Of a DNA stretch of 60,966 nt, positions 15,197-22,718 are shown one piece after another; the stretch's first letter is position 1, and each line of letters starts with the position of its first letter. The translations under genes were made by a program, and so were the position numbers. The notes beneath the pieces were generated by a model. The model was not told the DNA's origin. It did no database searches and saw only the letters and a program-made list of their open reading frames with translations. This DNA is from a virus: positions 1 through 60,966 of the IMG/VR virus record IMGVR_UViG_3300044998_000129; one strand, written 5' to 3'.

Positions 15197-17007
15197 TCCC
15201 GCGTGATTATCAAATTGCGGCTGCACAAGCCCTGTGGAATCAAGTTCATAGTCGGCCAGATCAGAACCCACTTGTCGTTATGGCGACAGGGCTTGGCAAA
15301 TCGTTGAACATTGCTATGTTTGTTCAACAAATGCTGTATGCATATCCGCATGTTAGAATCATGGTCGTTACCCACGTCAAAGAATTGATCGAGGGAAACT
15401 ATCGGGCTTTGATGAACCTATGGCCTGGCGCTCCGGCGGGCATTTATAGCGCAGGTCTAGGTGTGCGCGAAACGCGCGCACAAGTTACTTACGCCGGAAT
15501 TGCCTCGGTGGCCAAACGGCCAGAGACTTTTCAGCGTGTTGATTTTCTTGTGATTGATGAGGCACATCGTATTAGTGATAACGACTCTGCGATGTATGTC
15601 CGATTCATTAATGGGCTCAAGAAAAAGAATCCTCATCTAATTACAATCGGATTTACGGCCACCGCGTTTCGAATGGGAATGGGTATGCTGACCGATGGTG
15701 AACTATTTGATGTTGAATGTTTTAATATCGGCCACGGCGAATCTTTTGTTTGGGCTATTGAAAACGGCTACTTGATGAAGCTAGTTCCTAAGCACCCTGG
15801 CTTTCAACTTGACGATAGTTCTATTGGAATTGTCGCGGGCGACTTTGACAATAAAGCTGCTTCACAAGCCTTTAAGGATCAAGACATTCTTGAACAAGCA
15901 GTTGATACAACTATTGCTTTCGGCGAGGAACAAAATCGTCGATCATGGTTGACTTTCTGTCAATCAATCGAAGATTCTGAATTGATTGCAGATATGTTTC
16001 GGTATAAGGGCTATCCAGTTGAGCCTGTTCATAGTAAACGGGATGATCGCGACGAGGTTCTTAAAGCCTTCAAAGAAGGTAAACTTCGTGGCGTAACGAA
16101 TAAAGATGTGCTTACAACAGGATTCGATCATCCTGGAATTGATCTGATCTCAATGCTGCGACTAACGCGGTCGCCCGGCCTATGGGTTCAGATGCTTGGA
16201 AGGGGAACGCGACCTGTGTTCGCTCCGGGCTATGATATTACGACAAAGGAAGGTCGGCTTAATGCTATTCTAGCAGGTCCAAAGCAGTCTTGTCTAGTGC
16301 TAGACTTTTGCGGCAACAGCGAAAGGCTTGGGCCTATCAATTATCCAACTTTTCCAAAACGGCGAAACTCTTCTGGCTCAGAAGATACGCCTATGCGGTG
16401 CTGCCCGCAATGTGCAACTTTTATTCATATCTCTATCAAAGTTTGCACAGAGTGTGGATATGAGTTTCCAGCGCCTGAAAAAGTCCGTCCAGAACCATCC
16501 GAAGCCGAGCTTGTAAAATCTCGTAACCAAACAATAGATCTAACTAAACAACCAGAACCAAAACAATTTGAAGTGTTTCCGGTTCATAGGATGATCTGTT
16601 CTCATAATATAGGAAAACGTGGCAAGCGAGATACCATGCGTGTTGATTATTTTAGCGGTGTTAGACGATTCAGCACCTGGGTTTGCTTTGAACATGAAAT
16701 TGGTAGCTTTCCTAGGCGCAAAGCTGAAGAATGGTGGCGCGACCATTGTGATTCTAAAAGCCTGGCACCTACTTCCGTTGAAAAAGCTCTTTCGTTTAGT
16801 TTGGACTTTGTTAAACCAAAGTTCATAAAAGTTTGGATAAATACAGAATATCCAGAAATCGTTGGATACGATTTTCGAGGAACTTGCTTTGAACTTCCAC
16901 CGGAAGTCGGAGGGCCTCCTTTGCAAGAGCCTGGTCCTGATCCAACCTTACCGCCACCTGCTCCGTCCTATCAAAACTATTTCGGTGATGACGATATACC
17001 TTTTTGA
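15181..17007 (+). CDS. SF2 DNA helicase with zinc ribbon
   Basis: 608 aa. Helicase motifs I (ATGLGKSL, about 37-44), II (DEAH, about 125), III (FTAT, about 159) and VI (QMLGRGTRP, about 340). A zinc ribbon CPQC...CTEC follows near 405-425, then a conserved C-terminal domain with WVCFEHE and RRKAEEWW typical of phage DEAD/DEAH helicases. Likely role in fork or recombination intermediate processing (UvsW/RecG-like use). Confidence 0.85.
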   Translation: MVSSLIPRDYQIAAAQALWNQVHSRPDQNPLVVMATGLGKSLNIAMFVQQMLYAYPHVRIMVVTHVKELIEGNYRALMNLWPGAPAGIYSAGLGVRETRAQVTYAGIASVAKRPETFQRVDFLVIDEAHRISDNDSAMYVRFINGLKKKNPHLITIGFTATAFRMGMGMLTDGELFDVECFNIGHGESFVWAIENGYLMKLVPKHPGFQLDDSSIGIVAGDFDNKAASQAFKDQDILEQAVDTTIAFGEEQNRRSWLTFCQSIEDSELIADMFRYKGYPVEPVHSKRDDRDEVLKAFKEGKLRGVTNKDVLTTGFDHPGIDLISMLRLTRSPGLWVQMLGRGTRPVFAPGYDITTKEGRLNAILAGPKQSCLVLDFCGNSERLGPINYPTFPKRRNSSGSEDTPMRCCPQCATFIHISIKVCTECGYEFPAPEKVRPEPSEAELVKSRNQTIDLTKQPEPKQFEVFPVHRMICSHNIGKRGKRDTMRVDYFSGVRRFSTWVCFEHEIGSFPRRKAEEWWRDHCDSKSLAPTSVEKALSFSLDFVKPKFIKVWINTEYPEIVGYDFRGTCFELPPEVGGPPLQEPGPDPTLPPPAPSYQNYFGDDDIPF

Positions 17008-17064
17008 GCCTTTCTATGATAACATTTAATCGCAAAAATTCTTTAGGTCTTTTGACTTTAACGC

Positions 17065-17093
17065 TTGCAACCTGTCGCAAGGTCTGCTAAGGT
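17065..17093 (+). promoter_or_regulatory. Sigma70-type promoter
   Basis: TTGCAA, 17 bases, TAAGGT preceded by TGC. It lies in the 131-base gap before the coiled-coil gene and may also serve the preQ0 operon. Confidence 0.55.
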
Positions 17094-17138
17094 TAGTCTA
17101 CTTGGACCATTTCAAATGACCAAACCCAGGAGCCAATT

Positions 17139-17789
17139 ATGGCAAAGAAAACGAAAGCGCAGGAGACTGACGACATGACTAACGAAACCGAAGAAATCCC
17201 CGTCGATGATCTGCAAGAGCGGGCGCGGATTGCTGCCGAGAACGCTGAGCGTCAGCGGATCGCGGCTGCAAAACTCGCTGAAGAAATGCAAGCGAAAGCT
17301 GCTGCTGCGGCTGCCGAGCGCAAGCGCAAGCAGGAGGAAGCCGCCGCCCTCAAAGCAGCGAAGGCTGCTGAGCGTGAAGCTGCCAAGGCTGAGCGCGAAG
17401 CTGCTAAGGCTGTGCGAGAAGCACAAAAAGCGGCTGCTCGTGAAGCTCGCGAAGCTGCTCGTGCTGCAAAGGCTGCCGAGCGCGAAGCAGCAAAGGCGAG
17501 CAAAGCAGCAGCGCGTGTGAACCGTGTGAAGCAAAACGGTGTCACGCAACCGCTGCCCGATTCCATCTGCGGTCGTGCATGGGCTATCTTTAACGCTGTT
17601 TCCGCAGCGATGAAGGAACCCGCTCCGATTTCGGCTTGTTGGGAAATGGCCGAGGCCGAAGGCATCAATCCAGCTACGCTGAAAACGCAATACGGGCTGT
17701 GGCGTAAGTTCTACGGCATCCGCACGATTCGCGTTGCCGCCAGTCCTGTTGAAACCGCACAGCCCGAGGAAGCTGTAGCGGCAGAGTAA
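17139..17789 (+). CDS. Ala/Lys/Glu coiled-coil protein with HTH-like C-terminus
   Basis: 216 aa. Residues about 25-130 are a long charged helix of repeated AAKAEREAA-type units. The C-terminal 60 residues (ICGRAWAIFNAVSAAM, then EAEGINPATLKTQYGLWRKFYGI) match a compact domain found at the end of several phage and plasmid proteins of unknown function. The architecture resembles nucleoid-associated or KfrA-like DNA-binding proteins. AGGAG-type ribosome site; a strong double hairpin follows. Confidence 0.6.
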   Translation: MAKKTKAQETDDMTNETEEIPVDDLQERARIAAENAERQRIAAAKLAEEMQAKAAAAAAERKRKQEEAAALKAAKAAEREAAKAEREAAKAVREAQKAAAREAREAARAAKAAEREAAKASKAAARVNRVKQNGVTQPLPDSICGRAWAIFNAVSAAMKEPAPISACWEMAEAEGINPATLKTQYGLWRKFYGIRTIRVAASPVETAQPEEAVAAE

Positions 17790-17807
17790 GCTAGGCACGG
17801 CTTACTC
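17784..17807 (+). terminator. Upstream hairpin at the gene end
   Basis: GAGTAAG pairs with CTTACTC across ten bases, overlapping the stop codon region just before the main terminator. Confidence 0.5.
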
Positions 17808-17809
17808 GA

Positions 17810-17848
17810 ACGGCCCTGCGTTTTTCCTCCCGGCGCAGGGCCGTTTTC
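17810..17848 (+). terminator. Strong rho-independent terminator
   Basis: ACGGCCCTGCG pairs perfectly with CGCAGGGCCGT, followed by TTTCT. It separates the coiled-coil gene from queE, so the preQ0 genes need read-through, antitermination or a promoter not recognised here. Confidence 0.85.
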
Positions 17849-17865
17849 TGGGCAAAGAGGACAAC

Positions 17866-18606
17866 ATGCTAAATAATCAACCGATAGAAAAAGTCATCCG
17901 TGAATTTGATGGCTTTTATCAAGTTCACTCTATCTTTGAAACAATTCAAGGCGAAGGTCCATTTTGCGGAACCCCTTGTGTCTTTCTTCGTTTAGCGGGA
18001 TGTAATCTAAACTGCCCGCTCTGCGATACTGACTATACATCTTCGCGAACGAAGATGAATCTTAGTCAGATCATGCATTGGATGACTGATCTTCAACAAA
18101 AACCTGGCCTTGTTGTTGTTACCGGCGGCGAGCCTTTTCGACAACCTATTGGTCCTCTTCTCGATTCATTAACTGAGCATGGCTACTATGTTCAAGTCGA
18201 GACAAATGGAACACTTCCGCCACCAAAACTGACAGGGCGCAACGCAAACTATCAACGTGACGTTCCAAGCAGGATGACTGATCGAAAAGGCGTCTATGTA
18301 GTTTGTTCTCCAAAAACAGGCTACGTTCATCCCGACACAGTGGCCAGAGCTTGTTGCTTCAAATATGTCGTGTCTTGGTCTGATGTAGACGCTACTGATG
18401 GGCTTCCGACACGGGCGCTTAATCACGTTGCAAATCCTAAACTAGCTCGGCCACCGAAGGGCTGGGATTTGCCGATTTATCTTCAACCCGCCGATCATAA
18501 AGATGATTTTGAAAACGCAAAGAATACTTGCGTCGCTCTTGCATCTTGTGTAAAGTTTGGATATACACTTCAGCTTCAAATCCACAAACTTCTTGGTCTG
18601 CCATAG
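17866..18606 (+). CDS. queE: 7-carboxy-7-deazaguanine synthase QueE
   Basis: 246 aa radical SAM enzyme converting 6-carboxytetrahydropterin to 7-carboxy-7-deazaguanine. Cluster ligands C46-x3-C50-x2-C53 (GCNLNCPLCDT), ETIQGEG near 25-31 and TGGEP at 86-90 identify the family. Length is normal. AGAGGA precedes the ATG. It is the first of four preQ0 genes, ten bases ahead of queC. Confidence 0.93.
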   Translation: MLNNQPIEKVIREFDGFYQVHSIFETIQGEGPFCGTPCVFLRLAGCNLNCPLCDTDYTSSRTKMNLSQIMHWMTDLQQKPGLVVVTGGEPFRQPIGPLLDSLTEHGYYVQVETNGTLPPPKLTGRNANYQRDVPSRMTDRKGVYVVCSPKTGYVHPDTVARACCFKYVVSWSDVDATDGLPTRALNHVANPKLARPPKGWDLPIYLQPADHKDDFENAKNTCVALASCVKFGYTLQLQIHKLLGLP

Positions 18607-18615
18607 GAGCCAGCT

Positions 18616-19380
18616 ATGCTTAACAAAGATCGCGCCGTTGTAGTATTCAGCGGCGGACAAGACTCTACGACTTGCCTCTACTATGCAAAGCAAAACTTCA
18701 AAGAAGTTTTTGCTGTGACATTTAACTACGGCCAACGTCATCAGGCGGAGCTAAAAGCTGCAGAGACGATTGCGAAGATGGCGGGTGTCGATCACGAGAT
18801 CATTAATCTCGGCGAAGGTATTCTTAAAGGCACTAGCCCACTAGTAAACAAAAATGAAGAACTAGATCAATACGAAGATCATCATTCTTTGCCTGGCGGC
18901 TTAGAAAAAACCTTTGTTCCAATGCGCAATCAGCTTTTTCTAACAATCGCTGCAAACAGAGCTTACATCCTAGGTTGCAATAATCTTGTGACTGGTGTAT
19001 GTCAAGAAGACTACGGCGGGTATCCTGATTGTCGCAGAGAGTTTATCGACTCGCTAGAAGATACTTGCAGCTATGGCACTTTTACGGGCGAGCCTGAAAC
19101 GTTGCCAAATCTAAACATCATCACGCCTTTGATGAACTTGACTAAAGCCCAGACTGTAAAACTTGCTCAATCGCTTCCCGGATGTATGGAAGCCTTGGCT
19201 TACAGTCATACGGCATACGACGGAAAGTATCCGCCGACTGGAAAAGATCATGCCTCTCTTTTGAGGGCAAAAGGATTTGAGGAAGCTGATGTCCCTGATC
19301 CGCTAGTTGTTCGTGCTGTAAAAGAGGGTCTTATGGAATGGCCCGATACTCCTAACTACCGCAAAGAACTGAGGAGTTAA
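18616..19380 (+). CDS. queC: preQ0 synthase QueC, zinc cysteines replaced
   Basis: 254 aa. ATP-dependent conversion of 7-carboxy-7-deazaguanine to 7-cyano-7-deazaguanine (preQ0). The SGGQDS ATP loop is at 12-17 and FVPMRNQ at 100-106 is typical. In bacterial QueC a zinc site of four Cys precedes the LRAKGF motif; here the region reads PPTGKDHASLLRAKGF (206-221), with Thr, Asp and Ser where CxxCxxC is usual. The fold is otherwise intact, so the enzyme is probably active without that zinc site. Four-base gap to queD. Confidence 0.92.
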   Translation: MLNKDRAVVVFSGGQDSTTCLYYAKQNFKEVFAVTFNYGQRHQAELKAAETIAKMAGVDHEIINLGEGILKGTSPLVNKNEELDQYEDHHSLPGGLEKTFVPMRNQLFLTIAANRAYILGCNNLVTGVCQEDYGGYPDCRREFIDSLEDTCSYGTFTGEPETLPNLNIITPLMNLTKAQTVKLAQSLPGCMEALAYSHTAYDGKYPPTGKDHASLLRAKGFEEADVPDPLVVRAVKEGLMEWPDTPNYRKELRS

Positions 19381-19383
19381 CTG

Positions 19384-19830
19384 ATGTTCACCGTTACCAA
19401 AACCTACGGGCACGATCTCGGGCTTTCTTGCTGCTTCCGTCAACCATTGGCACAATCGCACTGTCGTATGCTTCATGGCTACGCGCTTTCTTTTACTATT
19501 GTTTTCATGTCAGATACGCTGAATGAAAATAATTGGGTAATCGACTTCGGATCACTTAAGCCGATCAAAGAATGGCTTACTTACATGTATGACCATACTA
19601 CGGTCATTGCAGAAGACGATCCGATGCTTGATACTTTTGTCGAATTAAACGACAAAGGTATTATAGATTTACGGATTGCAGAAACTGTTGGATGTGAAGC
19701 CTTTGCGCGTAATACTTTTGAGTTTGTAAAAGACTGGCTTGCTTCGCTAGAACTTAAAAACAATGTTTGGGTATCTTCCGTAACTGTTCGCGAACACGGC
19801 GCAAACGCCGCGACCTATGCAGAGGCTTAG
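19384..19830 (+). CDS. queD: 6-carboxytetrahydropterin synthase QueD-like
   Basis: 148 aa. It would convert dihydroneopterin triphosphate to 6-carboxytetrahydropterin. SHCRMLHGYAL (25-35) supplies the catalytic Cys27 and one zinc His31, but the usual HGH is HGY; YDHT (69-72) and E100 fit the catalytic His and Glu. It matches the divergent phage and alphaproteobacterial branch with HDLGLSCCFRQ at 10-20. Placed between queC and folE. Confidence 0.88.
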   Translation: MFTVTKTYGHDLGLSCCFRQPLAQSHCRMLHGYALSFTIVFMSDTLNENNWVIDFGSLKPIKEWLTYMYDHTTVIAEDDPMLDTFVELNDKGIIDLRIAETVGCEAFARNTFEFVKDWLASLELKNNVWVSSVTVREHGANAATYAEA

Positions 19831-19834
19831 CCTG

Positions 19835-20458
19835 ATGACAAAGAAAACGCCGAATTCTTATCAGTCGCATCATTCTTTTGAACAGTTTCAAGCGGCGGCT
19901 ACGCAAATAATCCATGCAGCAGAAGGTTATGATGACTCTAAAGAAAACGGAGTCCGTAGCGGATTGCAAGAAACTTCAACGCGCTTTGCAAAGGCTTGGG
20001 AGTTTTACACCAGCGGGTATAATAAAGACCCAGCCGAAATCTTAAAATCTTTTGAAGATGGAGCTAAAGACTACGAAGAAATGGTGATGGTAAAAGACAT
20101 CCCTTTCTATAGTCATTGCGAGCATCATCTTGCATCGATTTTTGGCAATGCAACGGTGGCCTATATTCCCGATGGCCGTATTGTAGGACTCTCAAAGCTA
20201 TCTCGGCTCGTAGATATTTTTGCCCGCCGTTTGCAAGTTCAAGAACGAATGACAGTTCAGATTGCAGATGCTTTGAATGATAACCTAGAGCCTAAAGGTT
20301 GCGGTGTTGTCGTAAAAGCGCGTCATATGTGTATGGAAGCTCGCGGTATTTGTCAACAAGGTCATTTGACTGTTACTAGTGCCTTTCGAGGTGTTCTTTA
20401 CCACGATCCTAATGCCAGAGCAGAGTTTTATAGGATCGCAAGCAATGAACACTCTTGA
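19835..20458 (+). CDS. folE: GTP cyclohydrolase I FolE
   Basis: 207 aa. Supplies dihydroneopterin triphosphate from GTP, the first step of preQ0 synthesis. Zinc ligands C95 and H98 (HCEHHLA) and C166 (RHMCMEARG) are present, plus the GLSKLSRLVD stretch. The ATG at 19835 is preferred over 19817 because the latter lies inside queD; AGAGG is just upstream. The stop overlaps the next gene. Confidence 0.93.
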   Translation: MTKKTPNSYQSHHSFEQFQAAATQIIHAAEGYDDSKENGVRSGLQETSTRFAKAWEFYTSGYNKDPAEILKSFEDGAKDYEEMVMVKDIPFYSHCEHHLASIFGNATVAYIPDGRIVGLSKLSRLVDIFARRLQVQERMTVQIADALNDNLEPKGCGVVVKARHMCMEARGICQQGHLTVTSAFRGVLYHDPNARAEFYRIASNEHS

Positions 20459-20813
20459 GATCGACCAAGCTAGAATAGGTCTGGATGAATGGCTGGCCGC
20501 TCGACGAAAGGCCACCGTGGGATCGAGCGCATGGCAGGGCGGCGCAGGGCAGGCTGTAGGGCAGGGCGCAGGGCAGGCTGTAGGGCGGGCTGTAGGGCAG
20601 GCAGGGCAGGACGCAGGGCAGGCTGTAGGGCACGCTGTAGGGCAGGGCGCAGGGCAGGACGCAGGGCAGGCTGTAGGGCACGCTGTAGGGCAGGGCGCAG
20701 GGCAGGACGCAGGGCAGGCTGTAGGGCAGGGTGTAGGGCAGGGCGCAGGGCAGGCTGTAGGGCAGGGTGTAGGGCAGGTTGTAGGGAGGCGACGTTGGCT
20801 GAACTTTTGGTGA
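20445..20813 (+). CDS. Gly-Gln-Ala-Val tandem repeat protein
   Basis: 122 aa, function not recognised. A 30-residue N-terminus (IDQARIGLDEWLAARRK) leads into about 75 residues of AGQAVGQ-type repeats, encoded by G-rich 12-base units, and a short end RRRWLNFW. The ATG overlaps the folE stop, and dpdA begins five bases after its stop, so it is embedded in the DNA modification operon. The repeat resembles both the left-end array and, more loosely, the DAAWDAA repeats of the gene at 7303. Confidence 0.65.
   Translation: MNTLEIDQARIGLDEWLAARRKATVGSSAWQGGAGQAVGQGAGQAVGRAVGQAGQDAGQAVGHAVGQGAGQDAGQAVGHAVGQGAGQDAGQAVGQGVGQGAGQAVGQGVGQVVGRRRWLNFW
20525..20795 (+). repeat. G-rich 12-base tandem array inside a gene
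   Basis: About 22 degenerate units of gcagggcaggct and gtagggcagggc. Longer blocks of about 60 bases are also repeated. All changes keep the frame. Confidence 0.85.
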
Positions 20814-20817
20814 TCCT

Positions 20818-21747
20818 ATGAAGATCTATCTTGCGGCAACGTTCTGGTTTGGCTTTGGAGAAGGTCAACGGCAATACGAAAGGTTGACTGATCCTTACTT
20901 AATAGAAATTGCCCGCAACGTTGAGAATCGCCTAGAGTCGTATCATTATCTTTTGCTCAAAAATACCCTAGCCGAACTAAAAGCTACGGGTATAAAGGTC
21001 TTTGTTGACTCAGGAGCTTTCTCGGCCTGGAATCTAGGCGCTACTATTGATTTGAATGAATATTGTAATTTTCTAAAAGAAAACATGGATATTGTTAAGT
21101 GCGAAGACGGGGTATTTATGGCCTCTGTTTTAGACGGCATTGGTGATCCGCTTCTTACTTGGCAGAATCAAATGGCTATGGAAAAACAAGGTATTTATCC
21201 TCTACCTTGTTTTCACTTTGGCGAAGACGAACAATATCTTGATTGGTATTTGAAAAACTACGAATACATTACTATTGGCGGCTGCGTTGGCCGTAGAACA
21301 GAAGAGCTTATTGGCTGGCTTGATATGATCTGGTCAAGACATATCCTAGATAAGAACGGAAAGCCAAAGCGTAAAGTTCACGGATTTGGTATTACTTCGA
21401 TTCCTATTATGGAAAGATACCCTTGGTGGTCAGTTGACTCTACGTCTTGGATTCAAATAGCATCTTTTGGCGCTATTTTAGTTCCTGGCTTTGGGACTTT
21501 GCATGTATCTAATACTTCACCAAATCGACACGAAAAAGGAGCTCATTTTAATAGCCTATCTGAATATGAGCAAAAGCACATTGCAAAAATGATTAAGCAA
21601 GAAGGTTTTGATCTTGATTATTTGAAAGATCATTATCTAGGTCGTGCCGCTTACAATCTTAAAGCGTTTCAAAGTATTCAAAATAATATCAATCGTAAAC
21701 ATCAAGAGCGAACAACAAAAATGCCAATGAGCCAGTATCTGTTTTAG
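20818..21747 (+). CDS. dpdA: DpdA-type DNA-guanine transglycosylase
   Basis: 309 aa. Resembles phage DpdA proteins, TGT-fold enzymes that replace guanine in DNA with a 7-deazaguanine. VDSGAFSAW puts a first catalytic Asp at D64, HGFGIT at 188-193 and the second Asp D207 in WWSVDSTSW fit the family. IGGCVGRR (153-160) is the substrate loop region. With FolE, QueD, QueE and QueC upstream and no QueF, ArcS or Gat-QueC partner, the expected mark is preQ0 in DNA. It is followed closely by the replication genes. Confidence 0.85.
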   Translation: MKIYLAATFWFGFGEGQRQYERLTDPYLIEIARNVENRLESYHYLLLKNTLAELKATGIKVFVDSGAFSAWNLGATIDLNEYCNFLKENMDIVKCEDGVFMASVLDGIGDPLLTWQNQMAMEKQGIYPLPCFHFGEDEQYLDWYLKNYEYITIGGCVGRRTEELIGWLDMIWSRHILDKNGKPKRKVHGFGITSIPIMERYPWWSVDSTSWIQIASFGAILVPGFGTLHVSNTSPNRHEKGAHFNSLSEYEQKHIAKMIKQEGFDLDYLKDHYLGRAAYNLKAFQSIQNNINRKHQERTTKMPMSQYLF

Positions 21748-21755
21748 GGGCTGAC

Positions 21756-22718
21756 ATGGATGTGCTTGAAACGATGCGGTTTGTTCGGGGAGGTATCTCG
21801 CCAAAGAGCTTACTTCCTGAAATGAAACACTTTTCTATTAAGGAAGGTGTAATAAAGAGCTTTAACGGAATTATTGCACTTTCAAGTCCAATCGACTTTC
21901 ACGTTGAATGTATGCCCCTAGCAATACCGCTTGTGAACGCTATTGCGCGCTGTAACGATGTGATGTCTATTGGAATGACAGATAAAGGTAGATTGCGAGT
22001 AGAGTCTGGACCTTTTAGAACGTTTGTTGAGTGCGCAGATATAGAAATACATAAGATCGAACCCGCAGGAGCAATAGTTCCTATTAACGGGCAAGACCTT
22101 TTAGATGCCGTTAAGAATGTCATGCCATTTATCGGGACCGACGCCGTTCGGCCCTGGTCCAATGGTATGCTTTTGAAAGGCAGTAGTGCTTTTGCTACAA
22201 ATAACGTTTGTCTTGTAGAATATTGGATCGGGACACCTTTTCCGGTGGTCGCCAACATCCCTATTGAAGCCTTGCGAGAACTATTGAGGATTGAAAAGCC
22301 GCCTGTCGCCATTCAGATGGATGAAAATTCAATAACATTTCATTATGAAAATAATAGATGGTTAAGATCGCAGCTTTACACTACAGAGTGGCCTAATGTA
22401 GAGCCAATTTTGAATCAACCTGACAATAACCTAGTGCCTGTGCCGGATAACTTTGTCGAGGCACTAGAGACGATCAAAGTTTTCTTAGAAAAAGACCTTA
22501 CGGTATATTTGCGAGAAGGATATATACATACACAAGAATTTGATGGCTTAGGAGCAAGCTATAAGATAAATAACTTGACGAGCAATGGAATATATAAATA
22601 TGATATGCTTCGCATGGCTATCGAGGCAAGCGAGCAGATAGACCTAAGCGCCTATCCAAACCCCTGTCCTTTTCGTAAAGGAAGACTTCGTGGGGTGGTG
22701 CTCGGAATGCGTCCATGA
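21756..22718 (+). CDS. Possible DNA polymerase sliding clamp
   Basis: 320 aa. The segments WSNGMLLKGSSAFATNNVC (about 129-147), IPIEALRELLRI and the end LRGVVLGMRP resemble the beta-clamp fold of DnaN in pattern and length. It overlaps the start of the family A polymerase by four bases, which suits a processivity factor. Similarity is weak by eye; a structure comparison would settle it. Confidence 0.5.
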   Translation: MDVLETMRFVRGGISPKSLLPEMKHFSIKEGVIKSFNGIIALSSPIDFHVECMPLAIPLVNAIARCNDVMSIGMTDKGRLRVESGPFRTFVECADIEIHKIEPAGAIVPINGQDLLDAVKNVMPFIGTDAVRPWSNGMLLKGSSAFATNNVCLVEYWIGTPFPVVANIPIEALRELLRIEKPPVAIQMDENSITFHYENNRWLRSQLYTTEWPNVEPILNQPDNNLVPVPDNFVEALETIKVFLEKDLTVYLREGYIHTQEFDGLGASYKINNLTSNGIYKYDMLRMAIEASEQIDLSAYPNPCPFRKGRLRGVVLGMRP

